Shown: in pieces, positions 18,235-30,608 of the stretch
Position numbering within the stretch: position 1 is the first letter of the stretch
How the letters are laid out: every line of letters starts with the position of its first letter
Assembly: GCA_028872875.1 (NCBI GenBank)
Contig: JAGWOC010000011.1
Span: forward strand, 1 to 61,122
DNA from: Chloroflexota bacterium
GTDB lineage: Bacteria; Chloroflexota; Dehalococcoidia; DSTF01; JACRBR01
Direction of reading: 5' to 3'
DNA length: 61,122 nt
The notes under the pieces: model-generated
Seen by the model: the letters and a program-made list of their open reading frames with translations, nothing else
Told to the model about the DNA's origin: nothing
The model's database searches: none
Made by a program: the position numbers and the translations under genes

Positions 18235-21200
18235 GTGACCGACGAGCAGTTCCTTGCCGACGCCGAACGGAAGCTGGCCGTGCACTCGCCGCAACTCGCG
18301 GCAGAGTTCGCGACGGCGGCGGGCGAACTGCGGCCATCCCTCCCGTCGGCCGACTTCCGCGCCTGGGCCGAAGAGGGCCTCGCGCTAGCAACGCACTCGC
18401 TGCGGTCGTGGGAGGCCGCGGTCGACTACTTCCGCGTCTCCGGCGAGGTGATGCGGCTGCTGCCGACGCCGGCGTTCCGGCGCTGGGCGCACGCGGGCCG
18501 CGACCTCGCCGAGTACTCCTCGGTGGTGGCAGGCGCCTTCTTCCGCGCCAGCCCGGCCGCTGTGCCCTTCCTCGACGAGCACAGGATGACCGAGTGGGCG
18601 TCGCTGGGGCAGCGGCTGTACAAGGGGCACTGGAAATCGATCTCGCTCGCCACGGTGTACTTCAGCGCGGGGCCGCGCCTGCTGCCCTCGCTGACGCTGG
18701 GTGACCTGGCGCGGCTCGTCGCGCTCGTCGAGTCCGTCGCCGAACGCTCGTACGAGCTGGCGACGGCGTGCCTCGACGCGGCGCCGCGCCTCTTCGAGTC
18801 GCTGGCAACGTCCGACCGGGCGCCATTTCTGACGCTGGCGGCGGCCGTTGGCGAGGCATCGTGGGCCGACGTGCGCATCTGCTTCGAGCGGGCGCCGAAC
18901 CTGCTGGCGCCGATCGAGACGTCGGCACGGGGGCGCTTCCTCGCGCTGGCGGCGTCGGTGGCGCGGCGCAGCGGGCGGCACGCCTACGGGCTCTTCGCCG
19001 AGGGCGCCGCCGCCCTGGCGTCGGTGCCGCCCGCGAGCCATCACGACCTGCTGTCGCTGGCGGAGGAGCTCGCGGCGGCCTCGCCAACGGCGGCGATGGA
19101 GTTCCTGAAGTCGTCGCCGGAGGTGCTGAAGCGCATCCGCATCGCCGAGCTGGCGGACTGGCACGCCGCGGGGCACCGCATCCTGGAGCAGAGCGTGGAG
19201 GGCGGCGAGGCGTACTTCCGCCTCGAGTCCGGCAAGGGCGAGCAGGTGCTGGAGCAGTTGTCGTCGCGCGTCGACCTGACGCGCGTCGGCGAGGTGCTGC
19301 GCCTGTATTGCAAGGCGCTCACCGGCGCCAACGTGTCCATCCATCCCGTCTCCTACCTCGCGGAGAAGGGCATCGGCTGGGTGAGCGAGGACCGCCCGAG
19401 CACCGAGGGCACGACGGTGTACCTCCCGGAGTTCGTCGAGGAGTTCATCGACCGCGACCAGAACTTCTCCGTCTACAAGGTCTTCGCGACGCACCAGGCG
19501 GCGCACCTGGAGTTCGCGAGCTTCCTGTTCCGCTTCGGCCGCGACGGCACCGTGCTGCCGACGCGCCGCATCGCGCGCGAAGAGCAGCAGCGCGCCGAGG
19601 GCCGGCATGGGTCGCGGGCGAGCGGCCCGATGACCGACATGGAGCGCTTCTTTGACCTGTTCGACGACCGCCAGCTCGCCTCGGACCTCTTCGCCGTCGC
19701 CGAGGACACGCGCATCGACACGCTGGTGCGGCGCGAGTACGGCGGCATCCGCCGGGCGTGGACGCGCACGCAGGAGAACGAGCTCGAATCACGCCGGCCA
19801 CCGAGCGAGCTGCCGCTGCGCCAGGCGCTCGTCGAGAACCTCGTGCGCGCGAGCCTCGACGGCGCGCACACGATGGTCTGGCCGCTGCCATTGCAGCCGG
19901 TGCTGCGGCAGGCGCTCCAGGCGCTGTTCGCGACGCGGGAGAAGGGCGCCCGCGTCGAGGACGCCGCCGAGGCGGCGCTGACGCTGTACGACATCGTGAG
20001 CAAGGTGCCAAACATCGCGCCCGAGGACCTCGAGCAGCTCGACTGGGAGGCGATGAACGAGGAGACGATGCAGCTCATGATGTCGCAGCCGGGCGCCTCC
20101 GACGACGACGCGCCGGCGCCCATGCCGTCCGGGCAGGAGGTGGAGTACGAGAGCCCGGACGAGGTGGACTTCCGCGGCGACTTCAAGCCGGAGCTGGTGC
20201 AACTGCTGATGCGGCTGCGTCTGAAGGAGGGCGAGGTCGACCAGAACGGCGAGCTGTCGCCGCTGACGGCGGAGCAGCTCCGGGAGCTGCTGGAGAAGAG
20301 CGTCGAGATCACGGTGGGCGCGATGGCCGAAGGCGACCTGGCGTCGACGCTCGGCCTGTTCCTGTCGAACCTGGAGAAGGAGGCCGGGACGCCGATCGGC
20401 GACCAGAGCAACGAGCTCAAGGACGGTACGCCAGGCGTCGAGGAGGGCGAGGACGACAAAGAGCTGCCGGTCGAGGTCAAGTCGTTCTATTACGACGAGT
20501 GGGACTTCCGCGCGGCGGACTACAAGCCGCGCTGGTGCCGCGTGCAGGAGCGCCCCCTCGACGAGGGCGGCGACGCCTATTTCGACGACACGCTGCGCGA
20601 GCACGCGGCGCTGGTCAACGAGACGCGCAGACAGTTCGAGCTCCTGAAGCCGGAGCTGTTCCGCAAGATCAAGCGGCTGCTCGACGGCGAGGAGTTCGAC
20701 CTCGACGCCGTCATCGACTACGCCATCGAGCGCAAGGCGGGACACAGCTACACGGACAAGATCTACTGGCGCCGGAACAAGGTGGAACGCGACGTCGCGG
20801 TGGCCTTCCTCCTCGACATGAGCGCCTCGACCGATGAGGAGATCGAGAAGCGCAAGCAGAAGTACATGGACGACGAGGGGTTCGATGACGACCCGCGCAA
20901 GTACTTCCAGTGGCTCGCGCAGCGCCGCGCGCAGCAGTCGATCGCGCCGCCAAAGCGGATCATCGACCTCGAGAAGGAGAGCACGGTGCTCTTCATCAAG
21001 GCGCTGGAGACGATCGGCGACAGCTACGGGATCTATGGCTTTAGCGGCTACGGGCGCGACAACGTCGAGTTCTACGTGATCAAGGACCTGACGGAGCAGT
21101 TCAACGCCAAGGTGAAGAAGCGCATCGATAAGGTATCGCCGATCCGCTCGACGCGGATGGGCCCGGCGATCCGCCACGCGACGGCGAAGCTCGACGCGTA

Positions 21201-21480
21201 CGACGCAAAGGTGAAGATCCTGATGCTCGTGTCAGACGGGCGGCCGCAGGATCATGGCTACGGCCGCGACCGGACGGAAAAGGAGTACGCGATCCACGAC
21301 ACGAAGCAGGCGCTGCTCGAAGCGCGCCGCAAGGGCATCACGCCGTTCGCGCTGACGGTCGACAAGGAAGGCCACGATTACCTGGGCCAGATGTGCGCGG
21401 ACATGGGGTACGAGGTGGTCGCCGACATCGAGCAGCTCCCCCAGCGGCTGCCGACGCTCTACCGGCGGCTGACGGAGTAG
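18235..21480 (+). CDS. Large NorD/CbbO-like VWA-domain protein with N-terminal helical repeats (1081 aa)
   Basis: The first ~370 residues are helical repeats of about 35 residues with recurring LPSLT..LARL and ASVPPASHHDLLSLAEEL-type units. A middle region and an acidic linker (about 620-750, rich in Glu/Asp) follow. The C-terminus is a von Willebrand A domain with MIDAS DMSAS (861-865), an RSTRMGPAI segment supplying the conserved Thr, and SDGRPQD (from residue 1000). This layout resembles NorD/CbbO proteins, which work with a MoxR-type AAA+ partner to activate metalloenzymes. No AAA+ gene is adjacent; the nearest is at 45 kb. Target unknown. It is monocistronic. Confidence 0.75.
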   Translation: MTDEQFLADAERKLAVHSPQLAAEFATAAGELRPSLPSADFRAWAEEGLALATHSLRSWEAAVDYFRVSGEVMRLLPTPAFRRWAHAGRDLAEYSSVVAGAFFRASPAAVPFLDEHRMTEWASLGQRLYKGHWKSISLATVYFSAGPRLLPSLTLGDLARLVALVESVAERSYELATACLDAAPRLFESLATSDRAPFLTLAAAVGEASWADVRICFERAPNLLAPIETSARGRFLALAASVARRSGRHAYGLFAEGAAALASVPPASHHDLLSLAEELAAASPTAAMEFLKSSPEVLKRIRIAELADWHAAGHRILEQSVEGGEAYFRLESGKGEQVLEQLSSRVDLTRVGEVLRLYCKALTGANVSIHPVSYLAEKGIGWVSEDRPSTEGTTVYLPEFVEEFIDRDQNFSVYKVFATHQAAHLEFASFLFRFGRDGTVLPTRRIAREEQQRAEGRHGSRASGPMTDMERFFDLFDDRQLASDLFAVAEDTRIDTLVRREYGGIRRAWTRTQENELESRRPPSELPLRQALVENLVRASLDGAHTMVWPLPLQPVLRQALQALFATREKGARVEDAAEAALTLYDIVSKVPNIAPEDLEQLDWEAMNEETMQLMMSQPGASDDDAPAPMPSGQEVEYESPDEVDFRGDFKPELVQLLMRLRLKEGEVDQNGELSPLTAEQLRELLEKSVEITVGAMAEGDLASTLGLFLSNLEKEAGTPIGDQSNELKDGTPGVEEGEDDKELPVEVKSFYYDEWDFRAADYKPRWCRVQERPLDEGGDAYFDDTLREHAALVNETRRQFELLKPELFRKIKRLLDGEEFDLDAVIDYAIERKAGHSYTDKIYWRRNKVERDVAVAFLLDMSASTDEEIEKRKQKYMDDEGFDDDPRKYFQWLAQRRAQQSIAPPKRIIDLEKESTVLFIKALETIGDSYGIYGFSGYGRDNVEFYVIKDLTEQFNAKVKKRIDKVSPIRSTRMGPAIRHATAKLDAYDAKVKILMLVSDGRPQDHGYGRDRTEKEYAIHDTKQALLEARRKGITPFALTVDKEGHDYLGQMCADMGYEVVADIEQLPQRLPTLYRRLTE

Positions 21481-21481
21481 T

Positions 21482-21529
21482 GGCGGGCGGCCCGCGCGCG
21501 TTGCGCTAACCGCCCGCGAGCGGCCCGCC
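21482..21529. terminator. GC hairpin between convergent genes
   Basis: GGCGGGC (21482-21488) pairs perfectly with GCCCGCC (21523-21529), spanning the gap between the VWA stop and the convergent HicB-DinB stop. A candidate bidirectional terminator without a U-tract. Confidence 0.3.
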
Positions 21530-22231
21530 GCGGCGGCGCCCCAGCTCCGCGAGGTGCTCCCAATCGTGCTCCAGCATCCGTCGCAGCGCCTTGCGCAGCG
21601 TGCGCACGTCGTTCGGACGCCGCACGACGGCCGAGCGCTCCTCGCGCGTCGCCGCACGCACGCGCGCGGCCGCCATCGCGTCGATACGGCGCAGCGCGTC
21701 CGGCAGCGCGATCTCGCCGCGCGCGGCCGCGCTGGCGACGGCGGAGAAGCCCTTCGAGCCGCCGAGCGCGGCGGACAGGTAGCCGCCCGGGCCGCCCAGC
21801 ACGTGAAGCAGCACCGCCCGGCCGGTGCGCCCGCCATCCCTCGGCGCCGCGTCGAGCTGCGTTGCGGTGCGGCTCCCCGCCCACTCGGCGAGCGCCTCCC
21901 GCATCCAGTGGAAGCGCCGCAGGTGCGTCTTAAGTTCCTGCTCGCTTATCGGCTCGAGGTCGGGCGCGAACACGAGGTACGGCGAGCCTTGCCCGAGCCA
22001 CATGCCTTCGGTGACGTGCTCCGCGACGTGCATGCGGACGGGCGCATCAGGGTTGACGCGCTCGCCGTGACGGCGGAGGAACGCCAGGTACGCGCGGATC
22101 GCGTCGGGCGTGGCGTCGAGCGCCTCCTCGGTCGTCGCACCGGTGGCGACGCACCCGAGCAGGTCGAGCACGTGCACCATCGTCTTCTTCCGTCGCGGCC
22201 CCGACTCCAGGTACAGCGCGTAGTCGCCCAT
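21506..22231 (-). CDS. HicB-like domain fused to DinB-like domain
   Basis: The N-terminal ~70 residues (YALYLESG, then HVLDLLGCVATGATTEEALDA) match the HicB partially degraded RNase-H fold. The rest resembles a DinB four-helix bundle with candidate metal histidines in HLRRFHWMREALAEW, LLHVLGG and LEHDWEHLAEL. DinB proteins are often thiol transferases or of unknown role. HicB normally neutralises HicA toxin, but no hicA is adjacent, so the HicB fold probably serves another purpose here. The protein is 241 residues; ATG 22231 is preceded by AGGAGG. It follows the monooxygenase gene by 35 bp and may be the last gene of that transcript. Confidence 0.65.
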   Translation of the reverse strand: MGDYALYLESGPRRKKTMVHVLDLLGCVATGATTEEALDATPDAIRAYLAFLRRHGERVNPDAPVRMHVAEHVTEGMWLGQGSPYLVFAPDLEPISEQELKTHLRRFHWMREALAEWAGSRTATQLDAAPRDGGRTGRAVLLHVLGGPGGYLSAALGGSKGFSAVASAAARGEIALPDALRRIDAMAAARVRAATREERSAVVRRPNDVRTLRKALRRMLEHDWEHLAELGRRRGGPLAGG

Positions 22232-22266
22232 GGCTCCTCCTGCCCACCCGGCACCGGACCTGCCAT

Positions 22267-23241
22267 CTAACGCGGCAGCCTGAGCAGCACCGCCTCCGCC
22301 TCCGCGAGCACGTCGCGCATGATCCGCGCGGCCGGCCGCACGTCGCGCACCAGGCCGGCGGACTGGCCGGCGTAGGCGCTGTGCGCCCGCTCCGGCGCCT
22401 CGCCGGGGACGGCCGACTCCGCGACGATCGCGTCGCGCTGCGCGCGCAGCTCCGGCTCGCGGCCGTGCCACTCGGCGGCGAACGGGGTCCGCACGGAGCG
22501 CCCGTGGATCCACTCCGGCCACGGCCACGGGATGCGGTCGACGATGTCGAACACGTCGGTCCACACCGTATCGTCGGCGGTGGCGGCGAGGATGCGCTCG
22601 CGGTGCTGGTAGGCGTGCGACGCGGACTCTTCCGCCGCGACGAAGCGCGTGCCCATGACGATGCCCTGCGCGCCGAGCGCGAGCGCCGCGACGAGGCCGC
22701 GGCCATCGGCGATACCGCCCGCGGCCAGCACCGGGATGCCGCCCGCAACGTCGACGGCCTGCGGCACGAGCGCCATCGTGGCGACGCTGCCGGTATGGCC
22801 TCCGGCCTCGGCGCCCTGCGCGATGATCACGTCGACGCCCGCCGCTGCCGCGCGCTTCGCCCCGGCGACGCTCTGCACCTGGTGCAGCACCTTCACGCCG
22901 GCATCCTGCGCGCGGCGCGCGTGATCACCCGGATCGCCGAAGCTCAGCGTGACCGAGGGGACGCGCTCTTCGATGCAGACGTCGAGGAGCTGCGGGATGG
23001 CGTCGAGCACGTGCACCCAGAGGTTGACGCTGAACGGCTTCGCCGTGCGCCGGCGCGTCTCGACGATCCAGGCGCGCAGTTGCGGCGGGCCGCCGCGGCT
23101 GATGCCGCCGAGACAGCCGAGGCCGCCCGCTTCCGAAACGGCGGCCGCGAGCGCGGGGCCGGCCGTGCCGCCGCCCATGCCGGCGCTGCCGACCGGCACG
23201 TCGATGCCCAGCAGGTCGCAGACGGGTGTGCGCAGGCTCAC
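22267..23241 (-). CDS. Nitronate monooxygenase-like FMN enzyme (NPD family)
   Basis: The 324-residue product is an FMN TIM barrel of the 2-nitropropane dioxygenase/nitronate monooxygenase family. It has PVGSAGMGGGTAGPALAAAVS near the N-terminus, the family motif AQGAEAGGHTG, and the phosphate-binding AAGGIADGRG and GAQGIVMGTRFV. Members oxidise nitronates, and some relatives act in lipid or polyketide metabolism, so the substrate is open. GTG 23241 has AGGAGG 9 nt upstream. It starts 12 bp after the channel gene stop. Confidence 0.85.
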   Translation of the reverse strand: MSLRTPVCDLLGIDVPVGSAGMGGGTAGPALAAAVSEAGGLGCLGGISRGGPPQLRAWIVETRRRTAKPFSVNLWVHVLDAIPQLLDVCIEERVPSVTLSFGDPGDHARRAQDAGVKVLHQVQSVAGAKRAAAAGVDVIIAQGAEAGGHTGSVATMALVPQAVDVAGGIPVLAAGGIADGRGLVAALALGAQGIVMGTRFVAAEESASHAYQHRERILAATADDTVWTDVFDIVDRIPWPWPEWIHGRSVRTPFAAEWHGREPELRAQRDAIVAESAVPGEAPERAHSAYAGQSAGLVRDVRPAARIMRDVLAEAEAVLLRLPR

Positions 23242-23253
23242 GGACTTCTCCTC

Positions 23254-24288
23254 CTACCGTGCTGCGGGACGGGTGGCTTCCGACTTGCGGGAGATCGCCG
23301 TGATCTCGGCTTCAAGTCCGGCGACGATCAGCCGGTCCCCCGCCTCGAGCCGCACGTCCTCGCGCGGGCCGACGATCAACTCACCGCCGGCACGTCGCAG
23401 GCCGAGCACGGTGACGCGCGACGAGGCGAGCACGTGGCGCACGTCCCGGCCGAGCAGCGCCGAGTCCTCGCTGACCTCGACCTCCGCCAGGATCTGCTCG
23501 GCGTTCCGGACGGACAGCGTATCCATGAAGTCGACGATGTTCGGCTGGATCGCCGAGAGCGCCATGCGCCGGCCGCCGATGGCGTAGGGCGAGATGACGC
23601 GGTCGGCGCCGGCGCGCCGGGCGCGTGCCTCGCTCTCCGGCTTGCCGGCGCGCGCGACGACGAAGACGGCCGGGTTGAGCGCCTTCGCCGTGAGCGTGAT
23701 GTACGTATTGCCGGAGTCGGAGTCCGAGGCGGCCAGCAGGGTCTTCGCGCGCAGGACGCCAGCGCTGAGGAGCACGTCGTCCGACGCGGCGTCACCCTCG
23801 ACGACGAGGAAGCCCGCGGCGGTCGCGCGCGCCAGGGCCGCGCCGTTCGTCTCGACGACGACGAACGGCATGCCGCGCTCGTCGAACTCGCGCGCGATCT
23901 CCTCGCCGACGCGGCCGAAGCCGCAGAGGATGTGGTGGCCGCGCAGTTGCTCGATGCGTCCCTTCATGCGTGTCATCCCGAGCGCGGCGCCCAGGTCGCC
24001 CTCGATCACGAGCGCGACGAGCGTCGTCAGCAGGTAGAAGGCGGTGCCGACGCCGAAGAGTACCAGACCGATCGTGAACGCGCGGCCGGCCGTATCGAGC
24101 GGGTGCACCTCACGGTAGCCGACCGTGGTGACCGTGGTGACGGTCATGAACAGCGCGTCCATGAACGACCAGCGCTCGATGGCCATGTAGCCGGCGGTGC
24201 CCGCGGCGAGCAGCACGGCGAAGATGCCGAGACCGGTGAGCAGCCGCGCGCGCGGGTCGTGGCTGGAGCGGGGGAGGCGGCGATCCAT
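23254..24288 (-). CDS. Two-TM potassium channel with RCK (TrkA-N/TrkA-C) domains
   Basis: The protein (344 residues from ATG 24288) has two membrane helices (about 15-37 and 68-95) flanking a pore loop. The selectivity filter is TTVGYRE (TVGYRE at 55-60), with Arg in place of the usual Gly in TVGYGD. After it come a Rossmann RCK-N domain (HILCGFGRVGEEIAREF) and an RCK-C domain at the C-terminus (about residues 265-340), as in MthK-type ligand-gated K+ channels. A TTG at 24315 could add nine residues; ATG 24288 is preferred because a CACAAT box lies six bases before it. Confidence 0.82.
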   Translation of the reverse strand: MDRRLPRSSHDPRARLLTGLGIFAVLLAAGTAGYMAIERWSFMDALFMTVTTVTTVGYREVHPLDTAGRAFTIGLVLFGVGTAFYLLTTLVALVIEGDLGAALGMTRMKGRIEQLRGHHILCGFGRVGEEIAREFDERGMPFVVVETNGAALARATAAGFLVVEGDAASDDVLLSAGVLRAKTLLAASDSDSGNTYITLTAKALNPAVFVVARAGKPESEARARRAGADRVISPYAIGGRRMALSAIQPNIVDFMDTLSVRNAEQILAEVEVSEDSALLGRDVRHVLASSRVTVLGLRRAGGELIVGPREDVRLEAGDRLIVAGLEAEITAISRKSEATRPAAR

Positions 24289-24370
24289 ATGGGGATTGTG
24301 GTGGGAAACGCCCAACGGCGCCAGCGGCGCGGCGGCGGGTCGCGACGATGCGTTCGGTCTGCGGCATCGC

Positions 24371-25185
24371 CTACCAGACGTCCCGCACGTCGAATCTGGG
24401 GCCGTCCTTGCACACGAGCTTCATCGCACGCCCGCCGCGCACGCGCACCTCGACCGCGCAGCCGTAGCAGATGCCCGTCCCGCAGGCCATGCGCTCTTCG
24501 AGGAGCACCTGCACGGAGCGGCGCACCCTTGCCTTGCGCGCCGCCGTGGCCATCGCCCGCAACATGGCGTTGGGGCCGCAGGCGAAGGCCTGGTCGCACC
24601 ACTCGATCAGCTCGCCGAACGGCTCCGTGACGAAGCCGGCGCGTCCGGAGGAGCCGTCGTCCGTCGTCACGACGACCTCGACCTCCTTTGGCAGCAATGC
24701 CGGCGGGAAGACGTGCGCCGCCGACCGCGCGCCGACGATCATCGTGACGTTGAGCCCGCGCGCGACCGCGTCGTCGGCGAGCCAGACCAGCGGCGCGACG
24801 CCGATGCCGCCCGCGACGAGCAGCAGGTTCCGCGACGCGCGCCCGACGTGATACCCACGCCCGAGCGGCCCCCAGCCGTAGACGCGATCGCCGGGCCTGC
24901 GCGCGGCGAGCCACGCCGTGCCTCGCCCCACAACCTCGTACAGGATCGCCCACTCGCCGCCCTGCGCGCCCTGCCGGACGCGGTGATAGCTCATCGGCCG
25001 CGGCAGCAGCGGATCGTCCGCGTGGCCGGCACACGCTTCGCTACCATAGGCCGCGTCGTCGGCGCAGCGGAGCATCAGGAACTGACCCGGATAGGCGCCG
25101 CGGCCCAGCTCCGGCGCGTGGAACCAGGTGAGGTAGGTGTCGCCGTACACACGCGCGTTCTCGACGACCGTCGCGTAGCCGGCGT

Positions 25186-25189
<4 letters not shown>
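24371..25189 (-). CDS. pyrK: Dihydroorotate dehydrogenase electron-transfer subunit PyrK
   Basis: PyrK carries FAD and a [2Fe-2S] cluster and passes electrons from class 1B dihydroorotate dehydrogenase (PyrD) to NAD+. The 272-residue product has an FAD-binding barrel ([18 protein letters not shown]), an NAD-binding domain ([23 protein letters not shown]) and the cluster cysteines in [17 protein letters not shown] plus [10 protein letters not shown]. The GTG start overlaps the carB stop by 4 bp (GTGA). The catalytic pyrD subunit is not in the window. The long open frame upstream is a carB shadow. Confidence 0.92.
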
Positions 25190-28482
<3,293 letters not shown>

Positions 28483-28518
28483 GCGATCAGGAATCCCGGC
28501 CTGGCGGTGTGCGGCGCA

Positions 28519-29004
28519 TCAACGTCGCCTCGCAAGCGCACGCTGGCGCTGCTCCGGCAGCACCCGCGCTCCGCCCAGGTGCCCGGCCACGAGGAAGCCC
28601 AGCGCGAACGCGGCGCCGATCGCGAGCGAGAACGAGGCGGCGCCGGGCAGCGGCGTCGAGGTCAGCATGAAGGCGAGGGCGATGTTTGCCATCGCGGCGA
28701 GGGCGAACGCCACAGCGTAGCCGGGCCACTCGGTGATCCAGTCCCCCGACCAGCGCCAGGCGAACACACCGAGCGCGAGGCCGCCGGCCGCGACCGCGAC
28801 CGCGACCGCCCAGCCACCGAGCCAGAGCAGGATCGCCTCCTCGTGGCTGTCGCGCCAGACGGCGAACGGGAGCACGGCCGCCGTGACGAAGAGCAGCGGC
28901 GCCGCGATCAGCATCATCGCGGCCACGCACTGGGCACCGAACGCCAGGCGCCCGTAGACGTCGATGCGCTTCATCACCGAATCGAGCCGGAGGTCTCCGC
29001 TCAT
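28519..29004 (-). CDS. Unknown small membrane protein in pyr operon
   Basis: The product is 161 residues with about four hydrophobic helices (around residues 22-47, 60-85, 95-115 and 120-140) and a basic C-terminus (QRQRALARRR). I recognise no family. It sits between a GNAT acetyltransferase and carB, transcribed with the pyr genes. An alternative GTG at 29016 would add four residues. Membrane helices next to a pyrimidine pathway could suggest transport, but the sequence does not show this. Confidence 0.55.
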   Translation of the reverse strand: MSGDLRLDSVMKRIDVYGRLAFGAQCVAAMMLIAAPLLFVTAAVLPFAVWRDSHEEAILLWLGGWAVAVAVAAGGLALGVFAWRWSGDWITEWPGYAVAFALAAMANIALAFMLTSTPLPGAASFSLAIGAAFALGFLVAGHLGGARVLPEQRQRALARRR

Positions 29005-29019
29005 GGTCTCCCACACCGC

Positions 29020-29493
29020 TCACACCAGCGGCAGTTCGAAGCGCGCTTCCGGGTTGTAGATGGGCACCAGGGCGCCGATGCTGCTGAGGAAGCTCAGTGC
29101 GACCTGGTTGTCCTGCGGCAGCCGCCCGCGAATGCGCTTGTATCCCTTGTCGCGTGCGAAGCCCAGCGCGTACTCCGCGAGCGCGGTGCCGATGCCCCGG
29201 CGGCGCGCCTCCGGGAGCATCCAGACGCCGAGCACGACGGTGTCCGGCTCGAAGGTGTTGTAGTCGAGTGCGGCGAAGCCGGCGACCCGGCCATCGATCG
29301 TCGCGAGGAAGACGCCGCCCTCTCCGCCCAGGCGCGTCAGCCAGACGCGCACCTGGTCGGGCGTCATCGGCCCGTCGAAGGCGACGGGGTTCGGCTCCTT
29401 GACGACGGTGCCGATCACCGCCGCGATCGCCTCCGCGTCGTTGACGTTGGCCTGGCGGTACGTGGGCTCTGCCTGGACGTCTGCGCTGCTCAT
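29020..29493 (-). CDS. GNAT acetyltransferase in pyr operon
   Basis: This is a compact 157-residue GNAT protein with the acetyl-CoA motif LPEARRRGIGTALAEYAL, followed by GYKRIRGRLPQDN and a short C-terminal strand. It starts in an ATGA overlap with the carA stop, so it is a genuine member of the pyr operon although it has no known pyrimidine role. The membrane protein follows 15 bp downstream. The substrate is unknown. Confidence 0.75.
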   Translation of the reverse strand: MSSADVQAEPTYRQANVNDAEAIAAVIGTVVKEPNPVAFDGPMTPDQVRVWLTRLGGEGGVFLATIDGRVAGFAALDYNTFEPDTVVLGVWMLPEARRRGIGTALAEYALGFARDKGYKRIRGRLPQDNQVALSFLSSIGALVPIYNPEARFELPLV

Positions 29494-30608
29494 GTGCGCC
29501 TCCCGGACGCCGTCTGATCCTGCCGCATGCCTTCGCCCACCATCGCAAGGAAGCGCTCGAACAGGTACATGTTGTCGAGCGGGCCTGGCGATGCTTCCGA
29601 GTGGTACTGTATCGTCATCACCGGCTCGCGGCGATGGCGCAGCCCCTCGACGGTGCCGTCGTTGACGTTGCGATGGCTCACGGCCACATCGGCGATAAGG
29701 CCGGCGTCGTCGACAGCGTAGCCGTGGTTCTGCGCGGTGATGTAGACGCGGCCGGTCTCCTCATCGCGCACCGGATGATTCGCGCCGCGGTGGCCGAACT
29801 TCAGCTTGTACGTCTTCGCGCCAAACACCTCGCCGAGCACCTGGTGCCCCAGGCAGATGCCCATCAGCGGCGTCTTGCCGACGAGGCCGTTGGCCGTCTC
29901 GACGGCGTAGCCGAGCAGCGCCGGGTCGCCCGGCCCGGGCGAGAGGACCACGCCGTCGGGCCGCATCGCCAGGATCTCTTCGGCGCTGGTCTGGCACGGC
30001 ACGACGGTCACGCGGCAGCCGAGCCGGTGCAGGACGCGCAGGATATTGTACTTCACGCCGAGATCGAGGACGACGACGTGCCGCGCGCCCGCGGATTGGC
30101 CGTCGGGATACTCGTACGCCTTGCGGGCGCTCACCCACGGCACGAAGTCCGTCGCGCCGTACGGCGGCAGCTCGCGCAGGCGCGCCAGCGCCAGCGCCGC
30201 AGTCTCGTCGTGCGTCACGGCGCCCATCATCACGCCCGCTGTCCGCAGCTTGCGCGTCAGCGCGCGCGTGTCGATGCCGGCGATACCCGGGACGCCGTTC
30301 CCGAGCAGATACTCGTGCAGCGTACCCTGCGCGCGCCAGTGGACCGGCGTCTCGCAGCCCTCGCGGACGATGAACGCGCGCGCCTGGATCCGGCGCGATT
30401 CGACATCGAAGTCGTTGACGCCGTAGTTCCCCTGCAGCGGGTACGTCATCACCAGCACCTGGCCGGCGAACGATGGGTCGGTCAGCGCTTCCTGGTAGCC
30501 AGTCATCGCGGTGGTGAAGACGACTTCGCCGTGCGCGCGCACCGGCGCACCGATGGGCTCGCCCGCGAACACGGTGCCGTCCTCGAGCACGAGCAGCGCG
30601 TCAGACAA
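29490..30608 (-). CDS. carA: Carbamoyl-phosphate synthase small subunit
   Basis: CarA releases ammonia from glutamine for CarB. The 372-residue product has the N-terminal CPSase domain (DGTVFAGEPIG, GYQEALTDPSFAGQ, QGNYGVNDFD) and a class-I amidotransferase domain with the nucleophile in MGICLGHQ and the histidine/glutamate in QYHSEASPGPLDN. Serine replaces the usual proline after the catalytic histidine (HSE rather than HPE), probably harmless. The start is TTG, overlapping the pyrC stop by 8 bp. Confidence 0.95.
   Translation of the reverse strand: MSDALLVLEDGTVFAGEPIGAPVRAHGEVVFTTAMTGYQEALTDPSFAGQVLVMTYPLQGNYGVNDFDVESRRIQARAFIVREGCETPVHWRAQGTLHEYLLGNGVPGIAGIDTRALTRKLRTAGVMMGAVTHDETAALALARLRELPPYGATDFVPWVSARKAYEYPDGQSAGARHVVVLDLGVKYNILRVLHRLGCRVTVVPCQTSAEEILAMRPDGVVLSPGPGDPALLGYAVETANGLVGKTPLMGICLGHQVLGEVFGAKTYKLKFGHRGANHPVRDEETGRVYITAQNHGYAVDDAGLIADVAVSHRNVNDGTVEGLRHRREPVMTIQYHSEASPGPLDNMYLFERFLAMVGEGMRQDQTASGRRT

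Noticed and set aside
18235-21480. Calling the large VWA gene norD or cbbO
   Set aside because: No nitric oxide reductase, rubisco or adjacent AAA+ partner is present and the N-terminal repeat region is extra.
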